Assembly (NCBI RefSeq): GCF_012641515.1
Contig: NZ_JABAHY010000001.1
Span: 186,001-250,000 of the forward strand
Direction of reading: 5' to 3'
DNA: 64,000 nt
Source of the DNA: Nesterenkonia sedimenti
GTDB lineage: Bacteria > Actinomycetota > Actinomycetes > Actinomycetales > Micrococcaceae
The translations under genes and the position numbers were made by a program. A model generated the notes under the pieces. The model saw only the letters and a list, made by a program, of their open reading frames with translations, did not search any database and was not told the DNA's origin. Positions 31,215 through 40,536 of the stretch are shown piece by piece. Every line of letters begins with the position of its first letter. Position 1 is the stretch's first letter.

Positions 31215-32393
31215 ATGGATTTCGGCGACTAGGACTGGCTTGGCCTGCTGGAGAAGATCGTCATCGCCCTGGTGATTCTGGCGGTCACCTGGTTGGCAGC
31301 CAGACTCGTGAAATGGGCAGTAGCAAAACTGGTCACCAAAGTCCCGATCCTGCAGCGCGGAGAAGACAGGGGAGAATCCCTCGGTGACGCTCTCGGGCAG
31401 ATCGCCGGATTGCTGATCTGGCTTTTGGGCCTGGTCGCGATCCTCCAAGTCTTCGCCCTGGAGCAAATTCTCCACCCCGTCCAGGAGCTGCTGCGTATCT
31501 CCCTGGGCTTCCTGCCGAACATCATTGCCGCCGGAGTCATCTTCTTCATCGGCTTCGTGATCGCACGAATCGTCAAACAGATGATCGAGGCCACTGTGGG
31601 CCGGGTGAACTTCGCAGGCCTCATCAGCCGCGCTCAGGCGGCAGCCCAGCGAACCCCACAGGGTACCGGTGCGCACAGCGCCTCAGCCCCGCCCCAGCCC
31701 ACAGAGGCTGAGCAGGGTGGACATTCTCCCGGAGCTGCCGAGACCAACCGTCGGATCACCTCGACAATCGCCAATCTGGTCTTTGCGATCATCGTGATCG
31801 TAGTGGCCATCGCCGCACTGCAGGTGATGGGAATCTCCGCGATCTCTGATCCGGCGACTGAGATGCTCAACATCATCCTGAACACCATTCCAGCGATCAT
31901 CGGTGCCGACCGGTTGGCCGCTGAACTGGGCATTGAGCCGCAGCGCTCCAGCGTCTCGGCCATCCTGGCGAAGGTGGGTCATGTCGCCATCGTGCTCTTC
32001 TTCGCCATCATGGCTGCCCGAGCGCTGAACTTCCCAGAGGTCACAGCCATTCTCAACGAAGTCCTGGCCCTCGGTGGTCGGGTGCTCTTCGGCGCAGCGA
32101 TCATCGGCGTCGGCTTCTTCATCGCCAATCTGCTGGCACGCACAGTCGGATCCGGCACAGCCAGCCAAATCATCCGGTACGGAACCCTGGTCCTGTTCAT
32201 CGCCATGGGCCTGCAGTTCATGGGAATCGCCGACTCCATCATCAACCTCGCCTTCGGTGCCCTGGTGGTCGGCGGTTCCCTGGCCGCGGCCCTGGACTTC
32301 GGCCTCGGCGGACGAGATGCCGCAGCCCGTCAGCTGAAGAAGTGGGAGCGCACCGCCGAGACTCCGACGCCCAGCGGCGAGGGAACCAGCTGA
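31215..32393 (+). pseudogene. MscS-type conserved TM-helix protein with in-frame TAG at codon 6
   Basis: The best start is ATG 31215, with AGAAGGAG at 31203-31210. It reads Met-Asp-Phe-Gly-Asp and then TAG at 31230-31232, after which the same frame continues DWLGLLEKIVIALVILAVTWLAARLVKW and stays open to 32393. The rest has repeated mechanosensitive-channel conserved helices (SLGFLPNIIAAGVIFFIGFVIARIVKQ and later AKVGHVAIVLFFAIMAARAL) and several membrane segments. Either the gene is inactivated, or translation restarts at GTG 31272 (373 aa), or the TAG is a sequencing error. The intact body suggests recent loss or reinitiation. Confidence 0.7.
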
Positions 32394-32491
32394 TGGCAAT
32401 ATCGGCGGCAGTCCGGCGGGGAGCGGCCAGAACAGGGCCGTAACCTTGTAGACTGAACCGAGATATTGTCACAACGTCCTAAGGGAGAGGT

Positions 32492-32668
32492 ATGAACCTG
32501 CCCGTTCTCGCACTGCTGGCTGATGAGTACAACGGTTACGAGCTGCCTATGGCCGCCTGGATCTACGGCGTCGGCATCTTCGCCATCCTGATGCTCAGCC
32601 TGCTGATCACCCTCGGCTTCGCCAGCAAGGGTAAGGAACTGCCTGCTGACCCTCAGGCCCACCACTGA
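32492..32668 (+). CDS. Small 58-aa membrane protein
   Basis: A short ORF missed by length cut-offs. ATG 32492 follows AAGGGAGAGGT at 32481-32491. The protein starts [19 protein letters not shown], has one hydrophobic helix ([21 protein letters not shown], residues 21-41) and a polar tail [17 protein letters not shown]. It lies just ahead of nadD, where I recall similar one-helix proteins in Micrococcales genomes. Function unknown. Confidence 0.75.
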   Translation: MNLPVLALLADEYNGYELPMAAWIYGVGIFAILMLSLLITLGFASKGKELPADPQAHH

Positions 32669-32682
32669 CGAAACTCATCAGT

Positions 32683-33384
32683 TTGACCCCACCGCTCACC
32701 ACCACTGCACCCACCGGGCACCGCCGTCGAATCGGCATCATGGGCGGGACCTTCGATCCCATCCATCATGGTCACCTGGTGGCAGCCTCCGAGGTGGCTG
32801 CCGAATTCAGTTTGGATGAAGTGGTGTTCGTCCCCACCGGCGAGCCCTGGCAGAAAGCGGGCCGGGACGTCACCGAGGCTGAGCACCGCTACCTCCTGAC
32901 GGTGATCGCCACGGCATCCAATCCGAGGTTCTCAGTCTCCCGGGTGGATATCGACCGTGGCGGCAAGACCTACACCATCGACACCCTGCGGGACTTCCAC
33001 AGGATGTACCCAGATGCAGATCTCTTCTTCATCACCGGGGCAGATGCGATGGCGCAGATCATGTCGTGGAAGAACGTCAGTGAACTGTGGGAACTGGCCC
33101 ATTTCGTCTCGGTGACCCGCCCCGGCTACCGCAGCGAGGACTTCGGACTCACCGAAAACATCTCGCTGATGGAGATCCCGGCGATGGCGATCAGTTCCAC
33201 GGATCTGCGAGCCCGGGGCCGTGCCGGCAAACCCGTCTGGTATCTCGTCCCTGATGGAGTGGTCCAGTACATCACCAAGCATCGGCTCTACCAGCCAGAT
33301 TCAGGCACACCCACCGGGGTTAACACACTGAGCACCTCACCTGGGCATACCATGGAGGACAACAACCAGGAGGCTTCCTCATGA
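32683..33384 (+). CDS. nadD: Nicotinate-nucleotide adenylyltransferase NadD
   Basis: Adenylates nicotinate mononucleotide in NAD synthesis; 233 aa. The nucleotidyltransferase signature [20 protein letters not shown] is at residues 16-35, then [10 protein letters not shown] and the ISSTDLR motif ([12 protein letters not shown]) near 170. The TTG at 32683 is a weak start with no clear Shine-Dalgarno; the true start may lie nearer the GGTFDP motif. The stop overlaps the following gene as ATGA. Confidence 0.92.
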   Translation: MTPPLTTTAPTGHRRRIGIMGGTFDPIHHGHLVAASEVAAEFSLDEVVFVPTGEPWQKAGRDVTEAEHRYLLTVIATASNPRFSVSRVDIDRGGKTYTIDTLRDFHRMYPDADLFFITGADAMAQIMSWKNVSELWELAHFVSVTRPGYRSEDFGLTENISLMEIPAMAISSTDLRARGRAGKPVWYLVPDGVVQYITKHRLYQPDSGTPTGVNTLSTSPGHTMEDNNQEASS

Positions 33385-34622
33385 GTGCAGACACTACGGA
33401 GCAGCATGCAGCGGGCGGAGATGATCTCCGTGCGCGGTACCTGCCTGTCTCGCGCAAGGAGCTTCGCCGTCGTCGTGAGCTGGAACTAGCCGCTCAGCAG
33501 CCCGAGGAAGACCCGGGTGCCGAGGAGGCGCAGTCCTCCGAAGAAGAATCACCCGAGGATCACGCCGCGGAGCAGGAGCTCGCCCAGGCCGTAGAGCACA
33601 CCACCGCAGCAGAGGGCGATGACGCCCCTGTTGAGCCGGAGAGCGCCGATGAGCCAGAAGACCTAGAAGAGCCGGAGGCAGATGAGACTGAGGCGAAACA
33701 GCCCGGTGAGCATGCCGATGAGGAGATTGCCTACCCGGACGATGACGCCACCCAGGTCATCACCGCCATCACCGATGAGGAGCCCGAGGAAGTTCCGGCG
33801 CTGAGCCTGCCGAAACCTCCCGAGCCCGAGGATGAGCCAGCTCGGCCCGAAGAAGAGGTTGCAGACGGTGAAGAACCCGATGTCGATGACCTCCAGGCAG
33901 TAGACCCCGAGGCCGAGGAGTTCTCAGCAGTAGAGATTGAGAGCGCGCCCGAAGACCAGGCAGATGTTGAGGATGACGACGACTTCGACTTCGACTCCTT
34001 CGGCACTGAGTCGTCTGAAGACACTGAGCCATCTGAAGAGCCTGAGTCATCTGAAGACACTGGGCTGCCCGAAACTGATCCCGCCCAGGACTCCGATGAA
34101 GAGGAGTCCGAGGATGAACCCTCCTCCCGTCGGGAACGTCGCCTGCTGCGCGAAACCCAATCCATCCCGCCGATGAGCCCTGAGCTGCTGGCTGAGATTG
34201 ACGCCACCCAGGCGGAGATCGCCAAGATCGAGGATCCCAATAAGGTTGACCCCGAACTGCTGAAGAAACAGCAGGCATTGGCAGCCAAGGCCATGCAGGC
34301 CAATCAGGAGCGGTTCCGCAAGCAGAGGGCCGAGGAAGAGAAGGAGGCGCGGCGTCGTCGTCTTGAACGTCCCGAATCTCAGGTCCTGACCGAGAAGATG
34401 GTCCGCGACTCCCTGGAGATCGATCCGGAGGAAATGGACTACTTCACCGGACAGATTGAACCGGTGCACGCCCAGGGCGCGCATGGCTTGGATCTGAATA
34501 AGATGATCGATGCCACATCTCGTCAGGCCGACCGGCAGAATGTCCTGGTCTGGCTGGTGGTTATCCTGGCAATCCTGCTGGTGGCAGCCATTGCGGCGGT
34601 CATTTTCTTTGTGGTGCTCTAG
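33381..34622 (+). CDS. Acidic low-complexity protein with C-terminal membrane anchor
   Basis: A 413-aa protein of unknown function between nadD and rsfS. A short basic N-terminal block [22 protein letters not shown] is followed by about 220 residues dominated by Glu, Asp, Pro and Ser, including an imperfect repeat around [17 protein letters not shown] Lys/Glu coiled-coil-like region ([18 protein letters not shown] and on) comes next, and one membrane helix [20 protein letters not shown] at the very end. This is a tail-anchored topology with a long charged cytoplasmic arm. ATG overlaps nadD by four bases. Confidence 0.75.
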   Translation: MSADTTEQHAAGGDDLRARYLPVSRKELRRRRELELAAQQPEEDPGAEEAQSSEEESPEDHAAEQELAQAVEHTTAAEGDDAPVEPESADEPEDLEEPEADETEAKQPGEHADEEIAYPDDDATQVITAITDEEPEEVPALSLPKPPEPEDEPARPEEEVADGEEPDVDDLQAVDPEAEEFSAVEIESAPEDQADVEDDDDFDFDSFGTESSEDTEPSEEPESSEDTGLPETDPAQDSDEEESEDEPSSRRERRLLRETQSIPPMSPELLAEIDATQAEIAKIEDPNKVDPELLKKQQALAAKAMQANQERFRKQRAEEEKEARRRRLERPESQVLTEKMVRDSLEIDPEEMDYFTGQIEPVHAQGAHGLDLNKMIDATSRQADRQNVLVWLVVILAILLVAAIAAVIFFVVL

Positions 34623-34635
34623 ACTGATTGGCCCT

Positions 34636-35016
34636 ATGACTGTTCCTGAGACTGTACTTTCCGAGCTGAAGACTGCCGCGGCAGCTGCAGCCGATAAATT
34701 GGCCACCAATATCCTCAGCTATGACGTGGGGGAGAGGCTGGGCATCACTGATGCGTTCCTGGTCTGCTCTGCGCCCTCGGAACGTCAGATTGCGGCAATC
34801 TGTGACGAGGTGGAACTGAAGCTTAAGGAGATTCACGGCAGCGCACCGCTGCGCCGTGAGGGCCGTGACTCAGGCACCTGGGTTCTGCTGGACTACGGGC
34901 ATATGGTCATCCATATTCAGCATGAGCAGGAACGTGCCGTCTACGGACTGGACCGTCTCTACGCAGATGTCCCGAAGCTGGAGCTCGATTTGCCTGAAGA
35001 GGAAAATCAGGTGTAA
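34636..35016 (+). CDS. rsfS: Ribosome silencing factor RsfS
   Basis: 126-aa RsfS/Iojap protein that binds L14 and blocks subunit joining in starved cells. Conserved features are AADKLATNILSYDVGERLGITDAFLVCSA written in part, and the signature GRDSGTWVLLDYGHMVIHIQHEQERAVYGLDRLY near residues 75-108. ATG 34636 is the family start; the frame opens earlier inside the upstream gene. tRNA-Ala follows 51 bases on. Confidence 0.94.
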   Translation: MTVPETVLSELKTAAAAAADKLATNILSYDVGERLGITDAFLVCSAPSERQIAAICDEVELKLKEIHGSAPLRREGRDSGTWVLLDYGHMVIHIQHEQERAVYGLDRLYADVPKLELDLPEEENQV

Positions 35017-37073
35017 TGTATAGGGGTTGCCAACGGGGGAAACTCAAGGCAACGAACAAGTAAATATGGGGGTATGGCGCAGCTGGTAGCGCGTCTGCAT
35101 GGCATGCAGAAGGTCACGGGTTCGAGTCCCGTTACCTCCACCATTAGACCTTTGGACACACCCAAGACGTGTTCAAGTTGGTTTTGGTTTAGTACCGAGG
35201 TGAGGAGCCCGTTCGAGAGAGCGGGCTCTTTATTTTTTGCCGCCGTGTCGGGCTGCTGTCCGCCGTTTGCGGGCGTTTGAGCGGCCTCCTTGGCCTGTTC
35301 CGCCTGGGCGACGGTTTGGCGGGTTTGTGCCCCGAGGAGCAGGTCGTAGGCCTGGTGCTGGTGGGCTTCGAGGGTGTGAGTGCCGTCGGTTTCGTCGGTG
35401 TAGACGATGATCTTTTCGAAGATGGCTTGGTTGAGCATGCGGCGCAGCGGTTCGGGGGCCTGCTGGTAGGTGGTTCCGCAGTTCTCGGCGAGGTCGAGTG
35501 CTTTGATGACCTGGGCTTCTGCGTGATCGAGATCTGCGGTGATGGTACTCAGTTGCCGGGTGATGTCGGCGTGGTGTCGTTCGAGTTTTGCTTGTTGCTC
35601 GGTGAGCAGCTTCATGGGGATGGCGTTGCTGTAGTGAGCCTCGAGGAGTTTGCGCTGCTTGTCCTCGGTGTCTTTGAGCTGGTTCTCCAGCAGACTGCGC
35701 TCCTCAAAGGTGGAGGCCTTGATCAGGGCTAATGCTTCACGGACGAGGGCTTCGAGGTTCTGGCGGAACTCGGTGGTCAGGGACAGCTGGTCATAGATCT
35801 GCTGAATCAGCTGCTCGGCGTACCAGACGGGGATGGAGCGTGCTCGGCAGTTGCCCCGCTTCTTGCTGGCCCGGTTGCCGCAGCTGAAGTATGGGTACCG
35901 GGTGCCTTTGCTGCCGGTGGAGATGCTGAGCATCATGCGGCCTCCGCACTGGCACCACAGTGTGGATTTCAGGTAGTTCTCGTGCTTGATGCTGCGTTCG
36001 CCGGTGAGTTTGCTGCCCATGATGTCTTGGACCTGCTGGAAGGTACTGGCATCGATCAGGGGTGGGTGCTGGCCGTCATGGATGACTCCTTTATAGGAGA
36101 CCTTGCCGATGTAGTAGGGGTTGCGCAGGATGTTCTGCACGGATTTGCGGTCCAGTTCCCGTGAGGGTCGCTTAGGTGTGGCACGGGTGCGCAGGCCTCG
36201 GCGGGTGAGTTCTTCTGCCAGGGATTCGGTGGTCCATTCTCCGGTGGCGTACTGCTTGAAAGCCCAGGTGATCAGGTGGCGGCGCTCGGGGTCGATGATG
36301 ATGGTGCGAGTCTCGTGCCCGTCGTGGAACTCCCGGTGATTCAGATAGCCCAGGGGCGCCCGGTGGTGGGTGCCGCCTTGTTTGGCTTTAGTGCTCATCC
36401 CCTTCTGAACCTCGTTGGCGAGGTTCTGTGAGTACCACTGGTTCACACTGGAGAGGATGCCCTGCAGCATCTGCCCTGAGGGTGAGGAGTCCAGGGTTTC
36501 GGTGGCCGAGACCAGCTTGACCCCGTACTGATTAAACATTTTCATCAGCGTAACTTCGTTCTCACGGTTGCGGGCCAGACGGTCCAGTTTGTGCACGATG
36601 ACGTAGTCGACCTTGCCCTGCTCCTCTTCGAGGTACTGGAGCATCTTCTTCAGGGCCGGGCGGTTCAGCGTGGTGCCAGAGACCCCGCGGTCGACGAATT
36701 CCTTAGCGACCAGTGCCCCGAGCGTGTGGGCCTTGGCCTGGTTGTATTCCTTCTGCGCCGGGATGCTGAAGCCATCGCCGGTGCGACCCCCAGCTGCCTG
36801 TTCCTGGGTGGAGACGCGCACATAGGACACCGCCTTCGCCGGGGCCAGATTGAAGCTGACCTGACCGGCTGGTGAAGCGGTGTTATTGGTGCGGAGCGCG
36901 TCGAATCCCTGCGTCTCTTCACCGTCATGGGCTAAATTGTTTAGAGTACTGTCCATGGTTCCATTAACGCTCTTTTGGGCGTTTAAGTCCATAGGGTTCG
37001 CACCAGGCAGACTGCGGTTTTCCACAGTCTCTTGAGGTGCGGCGGTGTTGTGGTTTTCTCGTTGATTGCTCAT
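35007..37073 (-). CDS. Large serine recombinase (integrase of the island)
   Basis: A 688-aa serine recombinase. After a polar N-terminal extension of about 75 residues, the resolvase domain begins KAVSYVRVSTQEQAAGG with the catalytic Ser in RVS, then DRGVSGTTLNRPALKK and VIVHKLDRLARNR. The recombinase domain has APLGYLNHRE and NILRNPYYIGKVSYKG. A zinc ribbon follows (WCQCGGRM...YFSCGNRASKKRGNCRARSI), then a coiled coil. The last about 45 residues (from EVTGLEPVTFC) are merely the antisense of tRNA-Ala and rsfS, so the natural C-terminus is unclear. ATG overlaps the upstream stop (ATGA). Confidence 0.9.
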   Translation of the reverse strand: MSNQRENHNTAAPQETVENRSLPGANPMDLNAQKSVNGTMDSTLNNLAHDGEETQGFDALRTNNTASPAGQVSFNLAPAKAVSYVRVSTQEQAAGGRTGDGFSIPAQKEYNQAKAHTLGALVAKEFVDRGVSGTTLNRPALKKMLQYLEEEQGKVDYVIVHKLDRLARNRENEVTLMKMFNQYGVKLVSATETLDSSPSGQMLQGILSSVNQWYSQNLANEVQKGMSTKAKQGGTHHRAPLGYLNHREFHDGHETRTIIIDPERRHLITWAFKQYATGEWTTESLAEELTRRGLRTRATPKRPSRELDRKSVQNILRNPYYIGKVSYKGVIHDGQHPPLIDASTFQQVQDIMGSKLTGERSIKHENYLKSTLWCQCGGRMMLSISTGSKGTRYPYFSCGNRASKKRGNCRARSIPVWYAEQLIQQIYDQLSLTTEFRQNLEALVREALALIKASTFEERSLLENQLKDTEDKQRKLLEAHYSNAIPMKLLTEQQAKLERHHADITRQLSTITADLDHAEAQVIKALDLAENCGTTYQQAPEPLRRMLNQAIFEKIIVYTDETDGTHTLEAHQHQAYDLLLGAQTRQTVAQAEQAKEAAQTPANGGQQPDTAAKNKEPALSNGLLTSVLNQNQLEHVLGVSKGLMVEVTGLEPVTFCMPCRRATSCAIPPYLLVRCLEFPPLATPIHYT
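35068..35143 (+). tRNA. tRNA-Ala (anticodon GGC)
   Basis: A 76-base cloverleaf with encoded CCA. The acceptor stem GGGGGTA pairs with TACCTCC and includes the alanine identity pair G3-U70. The anticodon arm TCTGC-ATGGCAT-GCAGA gives anticodon GGC, and GGTTCGAGTCC is the T arm. A recombinase ORF runs antisense through it, so it marks the left border of the mobile island. Confidence 0.97.
35205..35238 (+). terminator. Intrinsic terminator downstream of tRNA-Ala
   Basis: GAGCCCG at 35205-35211 pairs perfectly with CGGGCTC at 35222-35228 around a 10-base loop, followed by a T-rich run TTTATTTTTT. In the plus direction it would end the rsfS/tRNA-Ala transcript. It lies inside the C-terminal part of the minus-strand recombinase ORF, which suggests that host sequence continues at least this far. 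Confidence 0.75.
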
Positions 37074-37891
37074 GGGGTGGTTTCTCCTTTGGGTGATGTT
37101 GATGGGTCTAGTCCGGTGAGCCCGTCCCGCAGCAGTGGCGTCAGCTGGTCCCAGGTGATGACGCGGAACATCTCTTTGGCCAGGCTCTTCTCGGCACCGA
37201 TGTGGCGCCTCAGGGAGTCGGCGCGCTTGGTGTCGGGGACCAGCCAGAGCACCAGCGGGAAGAAGCCGTGACGCTTGTCCTCTTCTCCGCTGCGCCAATA
37301 AGCCTGGTAGGCCTGGGACTTCTTCACCACGCGGCCGGGGTTCTCGGTGGCCATGTCGACCTCGATGAAGTAGGCGAACTCGTCGGTGTTGGTCAGGCCG
37401 CGGACTTCCAGATCGGGCTTCAGTGTCTGGACGGCACCGAGGCCGATGAGGTGCTTGCGCCAGCAGTCTGGTTCTCCGGTGACCTCCAGCTGTTGCAGTT
37501 CCGGGGTTTGCCGGAGGGTTTCGGCGGCGAGGGTGTGGACTTCGGTCACGGCCAGGGTGTGGTCGATGAAGTCGGTAGAGAGCGCATCGGGACGCTGCCG
37601 GGTGCTGCTGCCGGTGATGATCCGGTGACCCCGGGTGGTCGGTGACCAGATGGCCGGAGTGGAGCCACGCTGCCAACCTCCGACCCGGCGTCCTACAGAC
37701 TGGAGCAGCTCGTGGTGCTGCAGGGACTTCAGGTGCCGGGCGGTCTGGCGTGCTGCCGAGCGGGAACTGCCGTAGTGATGCCCAGTGATCCGGGATAGCT
37801 GTTTGGTCGTGCAGAACCGGAACCTGACCACCAGTTCGAGCAGTTCAGCATGGATGGGGTGGTCAAGTTCTGCGGGCATGCGGCGGCTCAT
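37070..37891 (-). CDS. Replication-relaxation family protein
   Basis: A 273-aa protein with an N-terminal winged helix (LLELVVRFRFCTTKQLSRITGHHYGSSRSA in part) and a C-terminal domain with TDFIDHTLAVTEVHTLAAE, KPDLEVRG and EFAYFIEVDMATENPGRVVKKSQAYQAYW, as in the replication-relaxation family of actinobacterial mobile elements. The conserved Asp/Glu...Lys residues resemble a nuclease-type core. ATG 37891 has GGAAGGAGGGG upstream and overlaps the stop of the preceding small gene. Confidence 0.8.
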   Translation of the reverse strand: MSRRMPAELDHPIHAELLELVVRFRFCTTKQLSRITGHHYGSSRSAARQTARHLKSLQHHELLQSVGRRVGGWQRGSTPAIWSPTTRGHRIITGSSTRQRPDALSTDFIDHTLAVTEVHTLAAETLRQTPELQQLEVTGEPDCWRKHLIGLGAVQTLKPDLEVRGLTNTDEFAYFIEVDMATENPGRVVKKSQAYQAYWRSGEEDKRHGFFPLVLWLVPDTKRADSLRRHIGAEKSLAKEMFRVITWDQLTPLLRDGLTGLDPSTSPKGETTP

Positions 37892-38112
37892 CTCATCCCC
37901 TCCTTCCACTGCGCGGATGGTTGCGACCTCGGGCTCATCCCCGGCGGTGGGTGCGGGACATGGTGACCCCTGTAAAGGGGGTTAGTCATATGCACCTCTG
38001 GGGCATCTTCGGCACCACACCGGCGATGCAGACACCGTGTCAGCAACGCGAAGCGTGCACCGATATGTCTGCCGAGGCGTCCTCTGCATCTGCGGCTGAA
38101 TATGTTGCTCAT
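37888..38112 (-). CDS. Small basic protein in the mobilisation operon
   Basis: A 74-aa Arg/His/Pro-rich ORF. Its ATG 38112 overlaps the stop of the coupling-ATPase gene (ATGA), a strong GGCAGGAGG lies six bases upstream, and its own stop overlaps the ATG of the next gene. These three signals argue for real translation, at least as a coupling peptide. The composition is unlike a globular protein and no family is recognised. Confidence 0.5.
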   Translation of the reverse strand: MSNIFSRRCRGRLGRHIGARFALLTRCLHRRCGAEDAPEVHMTNPLYRGHHVPHPPPGMSPRSQPSAQWKEGMR

Positions 38113-40274
38113 GGGTGCCTCCTGCCAAAAACTGGCGGCTGAGATTCGGGATCGTCGTCGGAAGCCCTAGCGGGTTCCTCCACCGACCCCGCCCCACCAG
38201 AAGGCACAGCAGCAGCCGGAGCACTCAGCGCGGCGATGTCCTTCTCCACCTCGGTGATGGGCTGCCCGTACAGCTGGGCAGCAGTCGCAATTACGTTCGC
38301 CGGATCGGTGACCTGTGATGGGCCGGGGTTTAGTTTCAGGGTCATCCAGCCGGTGCTTTGTCCGTTGTGGAGCAGATTGGCCTGGGCGTGATACTTCGGC
38401 AGTTGAATGAAGTCCTGGGCATCTAGGCCATCGGCGTACTTGGCCAGGGTTGCAGCATCTTTGGGCGAGGTACCCCAGATGATCTGGTTGCGGCAGTTCG
38501 AGGAGATCGCTGAATACATCTGCGGGCTGAGCTGACCGTCGATCTGCTGGGTGGCGAGTACAAAATTTGTTCGCAGGCTGCGGGCCATCGCCAGAGCTTC
38601 GGCCATGTCGCCGGAGAAGCTGGAGAGGAAGTCGTGGGCTTCATCGATCACCACCGAGACCGGCCGACGATGTTCGGCGGGAACGCTCTGCCGTGCCAAA
38701 GTTTGCTGCCAGATCATCGAGACCAGCAGGTTGCCGATTAGCCGGGCGGTCTCAGCTCCCAGCAGTCCTTTGTTCAGGGAGCACAGGATGGTGGTGGGCT
38801 GAGTAAAGAAGGTGTTCAGGCTCCAGCGCGGCTCTGGCTGGCCGAGCATGGCCCGCAGGCCACGGCGCAGCAGCAGCGGATGGATCCGCCGCAGCACCGG
38901 GGCGATGTCGTACTGCTGGGCGGCAGGAGTCTTGGCTTCGTACTGGCTCCAGAAGTCCTCCAGGCCCGTCAGGTCATCCACACGCTTGAGCACTCGGGTC
39001 CGGAAGCCTGTGTCGGTCAGCAGCGGCACCAGCCACAGCAGCGTCGCCGAACGCCCTTGAGAATCTGTAACCCGCGTCAGGGTGTGCAGTGCTGCCGAAA
39101 ATACCTGCCGGGTGGAGGCCCCCCAGGGTCGTTCATCGAGGCCTTCGAAGATCGCCAGCAGGTTATCGGCCCGCACCGCCGCCAACCCCGTGGGGCCAGC
39201 CAGTGGGTTCAGGCCGACCGGGCGGTCGCTGGAGGGGTCGATGACGATGATCTGCCGGTCAGTATCCTCGGGGTGTAGGCCTGCGGCTCCTTGGACGATG
39301 TCGCCCTTGGGGTCCAGCAGCAGCACGGAGCGTTGGGCGCGGATATCGGCATCGATGAGTCCCAGCAGTGTGGTGGATTTGCCGCTGCCTGTCTTGCCCA
39401 GCAGCCAGGCATGAGCAGCGTCTTTGATCGGGATGCCGACCCGGGTCTCTTCGAACCCAGCAGCCGAGGAGGTCCCGATGATGCGGTCGGTGTCGATGAT
39501 GTGTGCTGGTGGCGGCAGGTGCCGAGGATGAATCGATCCTGCCCCGGGCATCTGGTCGTTCTCGCTGATCGGCCAGCCGGTCAGCCCTGCGGCCTCGGCT
39601 GCGGTGAGACGGTTCAACCACCGTGGCGGCAGAATCCCTTGTTGGATCAGCCGGGGGTTCTCGTCAGTCAGCACGATCTGCACCCCCGGGGTCTCCAGCA
39701 GTTTCAAGGCCGAGCGTAGCCGCCGAATGACGCTACGAGCCTGCTCGGGGCTTTCTGCGGTGGCTGCTAGGCGCAGATGGACTGCGAACCCGTGTTGGCC
39801 GGTACGGGCCTTGTGCCACGGGCTCAGCGCCTCAGAAGACGGTGAATAGGCCGGGTAACGGCGCCCGAACATCAGCTGCAGTACCGCCTGCTGACCGTCA
39901 GACAGGCCGCCGACGGCGGCGTGCAGCGCGGTGATAGCAGCAGTAACCTTCTCCTGATTCAGCACCGGGCGCTTCCCGGAGATCACCGACTTCGTGCTCA
40001 GAACAGGTGCAGTGCGGGGTTGACGCTGTTCGACAACGCGCACGCCCAGCTGGCCGGTGAGCATCCGGGAGACCTCGGCGCTGGCTTCTGGTGTTGTGGC
40101 CAACAGCCAGCAGGTGTGATTACTCGTGGCCCGCAGCTCGAGGATGATTTCGCCGAGATGAACAGCCGCTGCGATCTGAGCCAGTACCGCGCGAGTTGCT
40201 TGGGGTGTGACGGGTCCGGTGAAGACCAGCTGGCGCCACACCCAGGTGTGGGTTTTAGGTTTCAGCAGCGGCAT
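38109..40274 (-). CDS. VirD4/HerA-like conjugative coupling ATPase
   Basis: A 721-aa DNA-pumping ATPase. The Walker A GKTGSGKSTTLLGLIDADI is at about residues 290-310, LLLDPKGDIVQGAAG follows, Walker B is VSVVIDEAHDFLSSF near 560, and FVLATQQIDGQLSP is the sensor motif. No N-terminal membrane helices are evident, as in TraG/TraM-type or HerA-like enzymes of actinobacterial elements. GGAGGAAGGAGG precedes the start. It most likely delivers the excised element to a conjugation channel supplied elsewhere; no VirB4 or relaxase is seen here. Confidence 0.82.
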   Translation of the reverse strand: MPLLKPKTHTWVWRQLVFTGPVTPQATRAVLAQIAAAVHLGEIILELRATSNHTCWLLATTPEASAEVSRMLTGQLGVRVVEQRQPRTAPVLSTKSVISGKRPVLNQEKVTAAITALHAAVGGLSDGQQAVLQLMFGRRYPAYSPSSEALSPWHKARTGQHGFAVHLRLAATAESPEQARSVIRRLRSALKLLETPGVQIVLTDENPRLIQQGILPPRWLNRLTAAEAAGLTGWPISENDQMPGAGSIHPRHLPPPAHIIDTDRIIGTSSAAGFEETRVGIPIKDAAHAWLLGKTGSGKSTTLLGLIDADIRAQRSVLLLDPKGDIVQGAAGLHPEDTDRQIIVIDPSSDRPVGLNPLAGPTGLAAVRADNLLAIFEGLDERPWGASTRQVFSAALHTLTRVTDSQGRSATLLWLVPLLTDTGFRTRVLKRVDDLTGLEDFWSQYEAKTPAAQQYDIAPVLRRIHPLLLRRGLRAMLGQPEPRWSLNTFFTQPTTILCSLNKGLLGAETARLIGNLLVSMIWQQTLARQSVPAEHRRPVSVVIDEAHDFLSSFSGDMAEALAMARSLRTNFVLATQQIDGQLSPQMYSAISSNCRNQIIWGTSPKDAATLAKYADGLDAQDFIQLPKYHAQANLLHNGQSTGWMTLKLNPGPSQVTDPANVIATAAQLYGQPITEVEKDIAALSAPAAAVPSGGAGSVEEPARASDDDPESQPPVFGRRHP

Positions 40275-40479
40275 CGCAGCCTCCTTCCTCCAAGGTGATG
40301 ACCTGGCCCCTGTCCTCTTGGGTGTGGTGGTAGAAGGCGATCAGCAGCATGGCTTTGGCGAACTGCTGGCGATCCATGTCTCGGTGGAAGACCGGGGCCA
40401 GTTTGTGCGGGTAGTTGCCCTGCCGAGGGGGTCGCCCACCACGACCTCGGCGATGGTGAGATGAGTTGTTGGTGTGCAT
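40255..40479 (-). CDS. Small hypothetical protein of the mobile element
   Basis: 74 aa, with a basic N-terminus (SSHHRRGRGGRPPRQGN) and a helical segment MDRQQFAKAMLLIAFYHHTQ. A perfect AAAGGAGGT lies just upstream of ATG 40479, and the end overlaps the coupling ATPase start by 20 bases, so it is very probably translated and coupled to it. No family is recognised. Confidence 0.65.
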   Translation of the reverse strand: MHTNNSSHHRRGRGGRPPRQGNYPHKLAPVFHRDMDRQQFAKAMLLIAFYHHTQEDRGQVITLEEGGCDAAAET

Positions 40480-40536
40480 GGGCGACCTCCTTTCATCAGG
40501 TCATAAGGGTTGATATCGGGGTACCCGAGGGGTGGG

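Noticed and set aside
35007-35143. C-terminal recombinase segment EVTGLEPVTFCMPC as a protein domain
   Set aside because: This is the reverse complement of tRNA-Ala, a common false coding segment, not a conserved domain.
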